Assembly (NCBI RefSeq): GCF_000425405.1
Contig: NZ_KE384365.1
Span: 143,594-207,593 of the forward strand
DNA length: 64,000 bases
From: Ferrimonas kyonanensis DSM 18153
GTDB taxonomy: Bacteria > Pseudomonadota > Gammaproteobacteria > Enterobacterales > Shewanellaceae
Direction: 5' to 3'
This document shows, piece after piece, positions 53,410 to 61,098 of this stretch. The position numbers were made by a program, and so were the translations under genes. Numbering within the stretch: position 1 is the first letter of the stretch; every line of letters starts with the position of its first letter. The notes under the pieces were generated by a model that ran no database searches, had not been told where the DNA came from, and was given only the letters and a program-made list of their open reading frames with translations.

Positions 53410-54558
53410 TCATTTGGCGCTGATCAGGCAAGGGGGCGACTGCCAGCGCTGACGATTCTGAATTCGACTGTCACACAGCAATTCGTGGGCCCCAATCTCT
53501 TTGAGGGTAAAGTGGTTGCCAAAATGATCGATGCAGTGATCCTGAAAGATCATGCGATCGACGATGGCGGCGATACCGCTGACGTAGGTGTAATCGTCCA
53601 CCGAGCTGTTCTCCAGTACCGCGCCCTTTTCGATGATGCAGTTGTGGCCGATCACCAGCGGTCCGCGCAGCTTGGCGCCGGTTTCAATGCGACAGCCATT
53701 GCCGATCACCACCGGTCCTTTAATATCCAGCATCTCCAGATCCACCACGCAGTTGATGCCCATGTGGATCCCCGGTGCCACCTCCCGGCCGGGAATCGGG
53801 TAGTTCTCCACCTCGCCTTTGAGGATGCTGCTGGTGACCTGCCAGATGTCGCTCAACTGGCCCACGTCGACCCACTGAAATTCAAACGCGGTGGCATAGA
53901 ATGGAATCTTCTGCCGCACCAGCTCCGGGAACAGCTGCGAACCGATGTCGTACTCCCCTTCGGCGGGAATGTAGTTGAAGATCTCCGGTTCGAAGATGTA
54001 GATGCCGGTATTGACCATGTCACTGACCGCCGTCCCGGTAGCCGGCTTCTCCTGAAACGCCAGTACCTGCCCCTGATCATCGGTCTGTACCACCCCATAG
54101 CGGTGCAGGGTGTCGGCCGCCATCCGTTTGGTGATGATGGTCGCCAGGCCGCCCTTTTGTTTATGCCAGGCCACCGCCGCAGTAAAATCCAGGTCGATCC
54201 AGGCATCGCCGCACACCACCACGAAGGTGTCATGAAAGAAGCCGGAGTTCTGCTGTACTCGACGCATGCCACCGGCGCTGCCCAGGGCCTTGCCCACCAG
54301 TTTGCCCCCCTGCATCTCCCCCTCGTAGGAGTAACACAGGTCGACACCGTACTGATAACCGTCGCGGAAGTAGTCCTCGATCTTGGCCGCCAGATAGCAG
54401 GTGTTCACCACGATTTCATCGATACCGTGCAACTTAAAGTGCTGCACGATGGACTCCATCACCGGCCGGCGCAGAATCGGGATCATCGGCTTGGGGATCA
54501 TCTCGGTGATCGGCCGCACCCGGGTGCCCTTTCCCGCTCCTAAAATCATACCTTGCAC
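53410..54558 (-). CDS. Sugar-phosphate nucleotidyltransferase (NDP-sugar pyrophosphorylase)
   Basis: Protein of 382 residues. The nucleotidyl motif G-A-G-K-G-T-R-V-R-P-I-T-x-x-x-P-K-P is at residues 7-24. C-G-D-A-W-I-D-L carries metal-binding aspartate, and the substrate part has F-Q-E-K-P and N-T-G-I-Y. The C-terminal part has left-handed beta-helix (hexapeptide) repeats (about 260-350: V-V-I-G-N-G-C, L-V-I-G-H-N-C). Fits the mannose-1-phosphate guanylyltransferase / glucose-1-phosphate nucleotidyltransferase group; the base and sugar cannot be told. Probably makes the donor for the synthase. Encoded between the two partner-switch proteins. Confidence 0.88.
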   Translation of the reverse strand: MQGMILGAGKGTRVRPITEMIPKPMIPILRRPVMESIVQHFKLHGIDEIVVNTCYLAAKIEDYFRDGYQYGVDLCYSYEGEMQGGKLVGKALGSAGGMRRVQQNSGFFHDTFVVVCGDAWIDLDFTAAVAWHKQKGGLATIITKRMAADTLHRYGVVQTDDQGQVLAFQEKPATGTAVSDMVNTGIYIFEPEIFNYIPAEGEYDIGSQLFPELVRQKIPFYATAFEFQWVDVGQLSDIWQVTSSILKGEVENYPIPGREVAPGIHMGINCVVDLEMLDIKGPVVIGNGCRIETGAKLRGPLVIGHNCIIEKGAVLENSSVDDYTYVSGIAAIVDRMIFQDHCIDHFGNHFTLKEIGAHELLCDSRIQNRQRWQSPPCLISAK

Positions 54559-54569
54559 GGCTTTCCCTC

Positions 54570-54905
54570 CTAGGCCTTCACCGCCTTCAAGGCGGCGGGC
54601 ACATCGTCATGACACTCAAAGATTCGGTCCATGCGGGTCAACCGGAACAGCTCCTGCACCGCCCGCTGCAACCCCACGATCCTCAGCTCCCCGCAGTTGG
54701 GGGTCTTCAACACGGCCACCACCGCTCCCAGGCCACTGGAATCCATGAAGTTCACCTTGGACAAGTCCAGCACAATCCGCTGATTACCCTCGGAAATTGC
54801 CGTCTCCACCCCGCTGCGAAACCCCGGGGCCGAGGCCGCATCCAACCGGCTCTGCTCCAGGCTAATCACCAAGTATCCATCTCGTTTTTCAGTTCGCATG
54901 TCCAT
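54570..54905 (-). CDS. STAS-domain anti-anti-sigma-like protein
   Basis: Protein of 111 residues, SpoIIAA/RsbV type. The phospho-acceptor region is V-N-F-M-D-S-S-G-L-G (51-60) with S56/S57 as the expected phosphorylated serine. L-D-L-S-K precedes it as usual. AGGA lies nine bases before the ATG. Between the phosphatase gene and the nucleotidyltransferase gene, 12 bases on each side. In its dephosphorylated form such a protein binds the kinase or another target. Confidence 0.93.
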   Translation of the reverse strand: MDMRTEKRDGYLVISLEQSRLDAASAPGFRSGVETAISEGNQRIVLDLSKVNFMDSSGLGAVVAVLKTPNCGELRIVGLQRAVQELFRLTRMDRIFECHDDVPAALKAVKA

Positions 54906-54917
54906 CGCTTACTTCCT

Positions 54918-56111
54918 CTATTGTCCCTGCCATTCAATGGCCAGAATTGATACGTCGTCGTCAAAATCCGGACCGACATTCCATCGATCCAGCTGGGTCT
55001 TGAGGCTCTGCAGCTGGGTATCCATGCTCGAGTCGCGCTGCTGCTGCAGAGACTGAATGAAGCGGCTCACACCAAACTCCTCTTTGGTGGCATTGAAACA
55101 CTCGGTGACACCATCGGAGTACAGATAGATGCGATCCCCCGGGGCCAGCTGCACTTCATAGGAGCTGTACTCCAGGTCCGGCAACATCCCCACTGGAAAC
55201 CCATTTTGCGTGTGTTCAATCACCTCGGAAGAGGTCTGATGCAGCGGGCCGGGATGACCGGCCTGGCACAGTTTCAGCAAGCCGGTCTGCACATTCAGTA
55301 CCGCATTGACCATGGTGAAATACTGGCTGTTGTCCCCCTGAGACTGGAAGCGATCATTGAGGGTCGCCACCACCTCGGCGGGATCGACGATCTCATAGAA
55401 GGGAGGCTGGGGCAGGTGTCGCTTCATGACACTGAAGCCCTTCTGCGACGGCGACATCACGTGTTTCAGGGTAAACGACAGCAACGCCGATGGCAGCCCA
55501 TGGCCGGACACATCCAGCAAGTAAAACGAGATGTGATGCTCATCCAGGCGGCGGTAGTCAAACATGTCTCCCCCGAGAAAGGCCGAACTGGTGGCCAGCC
55601 AGGAAAACTGCACGCCGGGCAACTCCTTTACCGTCGGCAACAGCTTGTGGTGCATCTCCGCCGCCAGCATCACGTCGTTTTCGATGCTGGCATAGGCCTT
55701 CTCCAGCTTCTCCTGTTTGCGCTGCAGCTCATTGTGCAGATCGATAAGCCTGCCGCCGGCGCGGATGCGGGCATTGAGCTCTGCCTTGGGGGCTTGTTTG
55801 GCAATAAAGTCGTCGGCGCCCACCTCCAGGCCGGCGATGATTCGCTCTTCATCGTCATTGGAGGAGAACATAATGAAGTACACGAAGCGCTCGACCTGCT
55901 GCTCCTGCTTCAGGCGTCGGCACAATTCGAACCCGTCCATGACCGGCATCGACCAGTCAGAGATCACCAGCTGTATGCTGGTATCGTTTTTAAGGATCGC
56001 CAGCCCTTCGGCACCGTCGGCGGCCTGGTGCACCTCGTAGCCAAACCGGCGCAACGCGGCAGCCAACACCATGCGAACATCCATGGCATCCTCAACAATC
56101 AATAGCTTCAT
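54918..56111 (-). CDS. Response regulator with PP2C-type serine phosphatase output (RsbU/SpoIIE-like)
   Basis: Protein of 397 residues. N-terminal receiver (about 1-120) with D8, phospho-acceptor D52 in S-D-W-S-M-P and the conserved lysine region. A coiled coil follows (about 128-160). The C-terminal PP2C domain has G-G-D-M-F-D and D-V-S-G-H-G metal motifs and G-D-R-I-Y-L-Y-S-D-G-V-T-E. It should dephosphorylate the STAS protein when its receiver is active. First gene of the eight-gene operon. The start at 56111 is the first residue of the receiver. The cognate histidine kinase is not adjacent. Confidence 0.93.
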   Translation of the reverse strand: MKLLIVEDAMDVRMVLAAALRRFGYEVHQAADGAEGLAILKNDTSIQLVISDWSMPVMDGFELCRRLKQEQQVERFVYFIMFSSNDDEERIIAGLEVGADDFIAKQAPKAELNARIRAGGRLIDLHNELQRKQEKLEKAYASIENDVMLAAEMHHKLLPTVKELPGVQFSWLATSSAFLGGDMFDYRRLDEHHISFYLLDVSGHGLPSALLSFTLKHVMSPSQKGFSVMKRHLPQPPFYEIVDPAEVVATLNDRFQSQGDNSQYFTMVNAVLNVQTGLLKLCQAGHPGPLHQTSSEVIEHTQNGFPVGMLPDLEYSSYEVQLAPGDRIYLYSDGVTECFNATKEEFGVSRFIQSLQQQRDSSMDTQLQSLKTQLDRWNVGPDFDDDVSILAIEWQGQ

Positions 56112-56153
56112 AACGCCCCACATCCCTGTCAGCATTTTTTCGCTGTGCTTAAC

Positions 56154-56162
56154 TAACGCTAG
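56154..56162 (-). promoter_or_regulatory. Shared motif CTAGCGTTA upstream of the phosphatase operon
   Basis: Read on the minus strand, 43 bases before the phosphatase ATG. The same nine bases, with TGTC just upstream, occur on the coding strand 34 bases before the GT2 gene at 58132. Could be part of a common promoter. Nine bases alone is weak evidence. Confidence 0.3.
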
Positions 56163-56246
56163 TCGACAAAACCACAGTCGGCAAACCTGATTGCATTTTG
56201 AACTACACTTAAATAGCTAACTAGAACAGGGAGTAGGAACACTGCC

Positions 56247-57065
56247 ATGGATAAGGCGAGTGGAGTTTCCCGGGTACGAACCTGGGTGTGGCTGGGACTG
56301 GCATTGATCCTGGTATTGGTGATCTGGCGGCTGTCGATCTCATCACAGCAGTTGCAACACCAGCAACAGCAATTGCATCAGCGACTGCTGATCAACCGTC
56401 TGATTGAGCATCGGCTCGAGCAGTGGCGCGATCAGCCTCAATTGCCCTGGGCCGAGCTGGAGCGGCTCAGCCGTTACGGCTACCGTACCGAAGAGGTGGA
56501 CCTCGATGAGTTTCTGGTGCTGTATCTGGTCACCCTAGCGCCGCTGCTACAGCCGCTGAGTGTCGACACCCCGGCACCACCGCCACCTCCATCGCTGACT
56601 GCGGATCCGGCACTGCAGCAGGCATTGACTCAAGTCAGTCAACAACAGCGTCAATTGCAACAGCAACAGCGTCAACTGCAACAGCAGCAGCACCGACAGC
56701 AACGACAACTGAGCAGTCTGAGCGAACGTCAGCAGCAGTTCGATGCCCGCTGGCAGCAGCAACAGGAGCAGCAGCACAGTGACGAAATCAGCGTCGTGCC
56801 GCTGTACATCAAGACCGAGCCCGCCCACGCCCGCATCGAGATTCTGAATATCAGCCCCCGTTTCGTTCAGGGACTGGCCCTGCCCAGTGGCCGCTACCTG
56901 GTGCAAGTCTCCGCCACCGGCTTCAACACCAGCAATCGCTGGCTGGACCTCAAGCCGCTGTCCAATCGCTACTGCATCAGCCTCAGTCCCGTCGATGCCC
57001 TACAGGGCCCAACTCCAGGCCAGCATCAAAGCGCCATCTTTGAGTCGACCTGTGTCATCGACTGA
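56247..57065 (+). CDS. Membrane-anchored glutamine-rich coiled-coil protein with PEGA-like domain
   Basis: Protein of 272 residues. One membrane segment (about 12-30), a polyproline stretch near residue 110, then a coiled coil dominated by glutamine (about 125-180). A C-terminal PEGA-like beta domain follows (about 185-235: Y-I-K-T-E-P-A-H-A-R-I-E-I-L-N-I...L-P-S-G-R-Y-L-V-Q-V). The periplasmic side probably holds the coiled coil and PEGA domain, which in other proteins bind cell-envelope partners. AGGA precedes the ATG. Divergent from the phosphatase operon. Its last 66 bases overlap the opposing barrel gene. Confidence 0.7.
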   Translation: MDKASGVSRVRTWVWLGLALILVLVIWRLSISSQQLQHQQQQLHQRLLINRLIEHRLEQWRDQPQLPWAELERLSRYGYRTEEVDLDEFLVLYLVTLAPLLQPLSVDTPAPPPPPSLTADPALQQALTQVSQQQRQLQQQQRQLQQQQHRQQRQLSSLSERQQQFDARWQQQQEQQHSDEISVVPLYIKTEPAHARIEILNISPRFVQGLALPSGRYLVQVSATGFNTSNRWLDLKPLSNRYCISLSPVDALQGPTPGQHQSAIFESTCVID

Positions 57066-58016
57066 CGGGTTCCAGGGGTAACGGTTACCTGAGTAGTTGT
57101 TGTACTGCAAAGAGAAGGTAAACGGTCGCCAGTCGAAATAGCCAAAGCCATAGGTGAAATCCGGACTCCAGGGCTGCTTCTGGGCACTGTCCGGGTAGTA
57201 GAACAACGAGAAATTCAAATACCAGTTGCCGGTGATGGTGTACTTGCATCCCAGGCTCAGGCTGCGGCCGTGCTCAAGATAAGCGTCCCCTTCGAGATCA
57301 AAATACTCCGGGGTATAGTGAAAGTCGGTCTGACAGCCCATGGCGGCATCGTCAAATATCGAAAACGGCCGCAACCAGGGCGTCGGCACCGGAAATTTCC
57401 ACCCCAATGACCAGGTGCCACGACGGAAATAGGTGCTGCTTTCCCCGGGCTCCGGGCTAAATCGGTTGCCGCCGTAGTTGGAGTAGATCAAGCTCAAGGT
57501 ATAGGGGCGCCAGTCGCTGTAGCCAAACACATAGGTGTAGTCCGGCTCCCAGGGCTGTTGCAGATCCCCATCAAAGTAGTGATACAGGCTGACGGTGGCA
57601 AACCAGTTGCCGATGGGGCTGTACTTGAAAGTCGCGGTCAGCGACGGGTTGGTACCTTCGATGCCGCCGACATTGTTGTCAGGGTCGGCCGCCATCACGC
57701 TGTCTTTCAGTGGGTAATAGGCCGCCAGACCACCAGACCAGCCGCTGTACCAGGGGCGTTGCTCATCCAGCCACTCGCCAAAGGGCAGAGCAAAAGAGCT
57801 GGACACCCCGGTCCAGACGCCATTCCAGCTCTCCGACGCGGGCGCAGCCTGAGTCTCAGCCTCCGACGCCATCGCCGGCGTCAGTGGCGACGACGACGAT
57901 GGCGGTGCCGCCTTGGCGGCCTGCTGGTAAAACTCGCCTTCGCCCGCCACCACGCAAGCTGAACTCAGGGCCAACCACAGCCCTAACGCCAATCCCTGGC
58001 ATATCGGCACTTTCAC
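57000..58016 (-). CDS. Outer-membrane barrel protein with duplicated strand block
   Basis: Exported protein of 338 residues. GTG start at 58016 with GGGGGAG about six bases upstream. A signal peptide (about 1-25) is followed by a low-complexity serine, proline and alanine segment (about 32-62). Two copies of a block W-x-P-D-x-T-Y-x-F-G-Y-x-D-W-R-P-x-T-x-S-L then Y-x-N-Y-x-G-N-R lie at about 137-187 and 264-317. The alternating aromatic pattern fits a beta barrel, possibly the export pore. I do not recognise the family. Lies between the PEGA gene and the second GT2 gene. Confidence 0.65.
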   Translation of the reverse strand: MKVPICQGLALGLWLALSSACVVAGEGEFYQQAAKAAPPSSSSPLTPAMASEAETQAAPASESWNGVWTGVSSSFALPFGEWLDEQRPWYSGWSGGLAAYYPLKDSVMAADPDNNVGGIEGTNPSLTATFKYSPIGNWFATVSLYHYFDGDLQQPWEPDYTYVFGYSDWRPYTLSLIYSNYGGNRFSPEPGESSTYFRRGTWSLGWKFPVPTPWLRPFSIFDDAAMGCQTDFHYTPEYFDLEGDAYLEHGRSLSLGCKYTITGNWYLNFSLFYYPDSAQKQPWSPDFTYGFGYFDWRPFTFSLQYNNYSGNRYPWNPSVDDTGRLKDGALMLAWSWAL

Positions 58017-58088
58017 ACTGAATGCTCCCCCTAATCCCTAGGGCCTAAATATTCCGGCTAATTTTTTGGTACAAATCAGAATCCTGTC

Positions 58089-58097
58089 CTAGCGTTA
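58089..58097 (+). promoter_or_regulatory. Shared motif CTAGCGTTA upstream of the second GT2 gene
   Basis: Same nine bases as at 56154-56162, on the coding strand and at a similar distance from the start codon. See that entry. Confidence 0.3.
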
Positions 58098-58131
58098 AAG
58101 TAACAACCTAGCCACAACCCAGGGAGGGGTT

Positions 58132-59382
58132 ATGAGGGAGACTTTGACGGCGCTCATGGTCGAGCAGGGCGAACTGACCCACCAACTCAATCTCACCAAT
58201 GGTCAGCACCTGGCCAAGCTGACCGCCATGGCAGAACTGTTACTCGACTCCGGCATGGATCTGTTTCAGCTTAAAGCCATGGAGCAGGAACTTATCCTGC
58301 ATCAGGCCCTGGCCGCCAAGATGGCCGTCAAGCTAGCCATATCCAAACTCTGCTTACAGAAGTGTAGACCTAACACGCTGATAAGTGTGGTTTTTGCCAT
58401 GTATAAAGAACATCAACGAATGCTCAGCCCCATGGAGCACCCCCATGGTGAAGACTTTATTCGCCGCAAGAGCGAGCAACTGCAGTGGCTATGCAAGGAT
58501 CTGCCTAACGTCGACTGGCGCATGATTCTGGTGGACGACGGCTGCCCGGAGCGCAGTGGCCAGTGCGCCCAGGAGCAGGTCGAGGAGTTGGAGCAGGGAC
58601 ACAAGATTGAGGTTCGCTTCCTCAGTCGAGCCATCGCTGCCAAAGAGGGGCCGGCGGCCTCTCTGACCTCCACCGCCGACAGCCAGAAAGGCGGTTCCAT
58701 CGCCTATGGTATGTGGCACGCCGCCCGCACCGGGCCAACCAAGAACCACTTCATCGCCTACACCGACGCCGATCTGTCGACCCACCTGGGACAACTGGGA
58801 CTGCTGGTGGACAACCTGAGCCACCACGACAACATCATCGCCTGCGGCTCACGTCGCGAACCCACCTCGGTGGTGGTCAAACAGGGGATGCGCAACCACA
58901 GGGGCAAGCTGTTTATCTACTTGTGGAAACGCCTGCTGCCGCAACTGCACAACATCATCGACACCCAGTGTGGCTTCAAGATGTTCCGCAGCGAGTTCGT
59001 CACCCCGCTGACCCGGGAGATGATGGAAACCAAATTTGCCTTTGACATGGAACTGCTGCTGAAGTCACAGTTACTCAGCCCGCACCGCATCGGCAAGGTG
59101 GCGGTTGGCTGGATCGACAGCGATGCCCTCTCCACCACCTCCGAGCTGTCCCCTTATCTGCCGATGCTGAAATCCATCGTCAAGATGTACCGTTTCTACG
59201 TGCCAGCGCAGCCGATATCCGATGAGTTTGCCAGCCTGATCGAGACCATGAATGAATCCCAGTGGAACACCCTGGTTGAGGCCATGGCAGAGGTCGTCGA
59301 TGACGCCGACATCGAGGCCATCTGCCGCCAGGAACTGTTCAGTCCGCTCAAACTGGCTCGGGAAGCCGGGGTACCGGCGTAA
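58132..59382 (+). CDS. Cytoplasmic GT2 glycosyltransferase, dolichyl/polyprenyl-phosphate hexose synthase-like
   Basis: Protein of 416 residues. A helical N-terminal extension (about 1-80) precedes the GT2 fold: V-V-F-A-M-Y-K-E, I-L-V-D-D-G (near 140), Y-T-D-A-D-L-S-T (near 215) and the subfamily motif D-T-Q-C-G-F-K-M-F (near 280), typical of the DPG/DPM synthase branch. No membrane helices. It could prime or modify the glycan, or make a lipid-linked sugar. GGGAGGGG lies upstream of the ATG. Convergent with brnQ across a terminator. Confidence 0.85.
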   Translation: MRETLTALMVEQGELTHQLNLTNGQHLAKLTAMAELLLDSGMDLFQLKAMEQELILHQALAAKMAVKLAISKLCLQKCRPNTLISVVFAMYKEHQRMLSPMEHPHGEDFIRRKSEQLQWLCKDLPNVDWRMILVDDGCPERSGQCAQEQVEELEQGHKIEVRFLSRAIAAKEGPAASLTSTADSQKGGSIAYGMWHAARTGPTKNHFIAYTDADLSTHLGQLGLLVDNLSHHDNIIACGSRREPTSVVVKQGMRNHRGKLFIYLWKRLLPQLHNIIDTQCGFKMFRSEFVTPLTREMMETKFAFDMELLLKSQLLSPHRIGKVAVGWIDSDALSTTSELSPYLPMLKSIVKMYRFYVPAQPISDEFASLIETMNESQWNTLVEAMAEVVDDADIEAICRQELFSPLKLAREAGVPA

Positions 59383-59393
59383 AACAGCGGCAT

Positions 59394-59426
59394 AAAAAAA
59401 CGCGCCACGGTAAACCGTGGCGCGTT
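59394..59426 (-). terminator. Terminator after brnQ
   Basis: Perfect 12-base stem AACGCGCCACGG / CCGTGGCGCGTT, loop of four. On the minus strand the stem is followed by a run of T. Also lies just after the plus-strand GT2 gene. Confidence 0.92.
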
Positions 59427-59443
59427 CTCAGCCATAGTGCCAA

Positions 59444-60748
59444 TTAACGCATCGCCGGCTGCGGGCTGGCTTTGGCAAACAGGGCCACGAAGGTTGCCAG
59501 CAGAGTGGGCAGCAACCAGGCCATGCCCACATCATAGAACGGCAGGAAGTTCAGGGCGTCGGTGTTGACACCGGCCGCCTTGACCCCATCAATGACACCA
59601 AACAGGGTCGATACCGCCACCATCATGATCAGGCCGGCACGCTCATTCTGCAGGTACGGACGCACGAAGCAGAAGGCAATCAGCGCCATGGCAATGGGGT
59701 AGACCGCCATCAATACCGGAATGCTGATGGTGATCAGCTGGCTCAGGCCCACGTTGGCCACCACCGCGCAAAACAGCGCATTGATGACCACAAAGCCCCG
59801 GTAGCCAATCTTCGGCAGCAACTCACCGAAGTAATCGGAGCAGGCCGACAACAGGCCGATCACCGTGGTCAAGCAAGCCAGGGTCACAACCGCACCCAAC
59901 ATCACCACGCCATAGGCGCCGAACACCTGATTGACAAAGGTGGTCAGAATGGCACCGCCGGTATCGGCGCCCGCCCCCAGCACCGAGCTGGTGGCGCCCA
60001 GATAGAACAGCGGCACGTACACAAAGCTGAGGCCGACGGCGGCGATGATGGCGGCAATACCCAGGTACTTGGCCTGCTGACCGCTTTCAGTGATGCCCTT
60101 CTTGCGCAGCAGGTCCACGATCAGCATGCCGAACACCAGCGATGCCAGCGCGTCCATGGTGCCGTAGCCCTCGAGGAAGCCCTTGGTAAAGGCGCCGCTT
60201 TCATAGCCGCCCTGGGCCGCCACGATGGGATCCTGAGGGAAAACAAATGCCGCCAGCGCCAGAATGGCAAACAGCACGATCAGCGCCGGAGTCAGCACCT
60301 TGCCCACACTGTCCACCAGCTTGCCCGGGAACAACGCCAGCAGCATGGCGATGCCAAAGAAAATCACCGAGTACAGCGCCTGAGTGGTGGCGTTGTCGCC
60401 GTTGAGAAAGGGCACCGCCCCCATTTCATAAGCCACCAACCCGGCACGGGGAGCAGCAAACGCCGGACCAATAATAATGAAGATGGCACAGGCGATGGTG
60501 GCACCAATCCAGGCGGGCAGTTTGGCGGTGATCACCGGAATGCTGCCGCCGGCCTTGGCGACCGCGATCAGGCCCAGCAGTGGCAGTCCCACTGCGGTGC
60601 ACAGAAAGCCAATCATGGCTGGGAAATAGTTGTCCCCGGCCAGGAACCCGGCCATGGGAGGGAAAATCATGTTACCTGCGCCCAAAAAGAACGCGAAGGT
60701 CATAAAGCCGACACTCAGGGTGTCCATTACTGTCAATCGCTTTTCCAA
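59444..60748 (-). CDS. brnQ: Branched-chain amino acid transport carrier BrnQ
   Basis: Sodium-coupled inner-membrane carrier for leucine, isoleucine and valine, 434 residues with about 12 helices. The N terminus G-F-M-T-F-A-F-F-L-G-A-G-N-M-I-F-P-P is the family signature. The start is TTG at 60748, chosen because AGAGG lies five bases upstream and the length before G-F-M-T-F-A matches E. coli BrnQ. The ATG at 60727 would shorten it by seven residues. Single gene with its own terminator. Confidence 0.95.
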   Translation of the reverse strand: MEKRLTVMDTLSVGFMTFAFFLGAGNMIFPPMAGFLAGDNYFPAMIGFLCTAVGLPLLGLIAVAKAGGSIPVITAKLPAWIGATIACAIFIIIGPAFAAPRAGLVAYEMGAVPFLNGDNATTQALYSVIFFGIAMLLALFPGKLVDSVGKVLTPALIVLFAILALAAFVFPQDPIVAAQGGYESGAFTKGFLEGYGTMDALASLVFGMLIVDLLRKKGITESGQQAKYLGIAAIIAAVGLSFVYVPLFYLGATSSVLGAGADTGGAILTTFVNQVFGAYGVVMLGAVVTLACLTTVIGLLSACSDYFGELLPKIGYRGFVVINALFCAVVANVGLSQLITISIPVLMAVYPIAMALIAFCFVRPYLQNERAGLIMMVAVSTLFGVIDGVKAAGVNTDALNFLPFYDVGMAWLLPTLLATFVALFAKASPQPAMR

Positions 60749-61098
60749 ACTTGCCTCTTCTTCTCTCTTTAAACTTTCTGCTCGAAAGCCTTCACGTGTA
60801 AACTTTCGATTACAGCCAATTTTCTCTTATTGCCTCAGTCATTGAGGCTTTTCTAACCAATCGTTTGGTAAAAGCGAGTATCCCTGGTTGTTTTCTCGTT
60901 CTTTTTTCGAAATCGCGATTCAAGTCACCATCAAATCACAGCGCAACTAATACCATGCGCCATCGGTGAGCGCAATAGCCCCACCATGAAATGAAACCAA
61001 GTAACACCAAGCTGTTAACATTCATTGTGCGCACAAGCGCAGGGTTTTTACCCACAAATCTGGTAGAATTCGCCCCCTGTTCTGCGGCGGGCATAGAG
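60749..61098. other. Divergent intergenic region brnQ / trmN
   Basis: 350 bases with no supported gene. It is AT-rich next to brnQ, with a small hairpin GCCTCA-GTCAT-TGAGGC and four T at 60832-60852. A -10-like element for trmN lies at 61064. The in-frame extension of trmN upstream of 61099 has no homology and is treated as non-coding. Confidence 0.6.
61064..61069 (+). promoter_or_regulatory. Putative extended -10 promoter of trmN
   Basis: TGGTAGAAT, an extended -10 pattern with TAGAAT at 61064-61069, about 30 bases before the ATG. Confidence 0.4.

Noticed and set aside
56625-56775. CAG/CAA repeats as a CRISPR or satellite repeat
   Set aside because: The repetition is codon-level glutamine coding in an open frame with a coiled-coil pattern; there are no spacers or direct-repeat units.
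60832-60852. Hairpin GCCTCA-GTCAT-TGAGGC with four T as a terminator or attenuator
   Set aside because: No gene ends before it on the plus strand, and on the minus strand the T-tract is missing, so a role cannot be supported.
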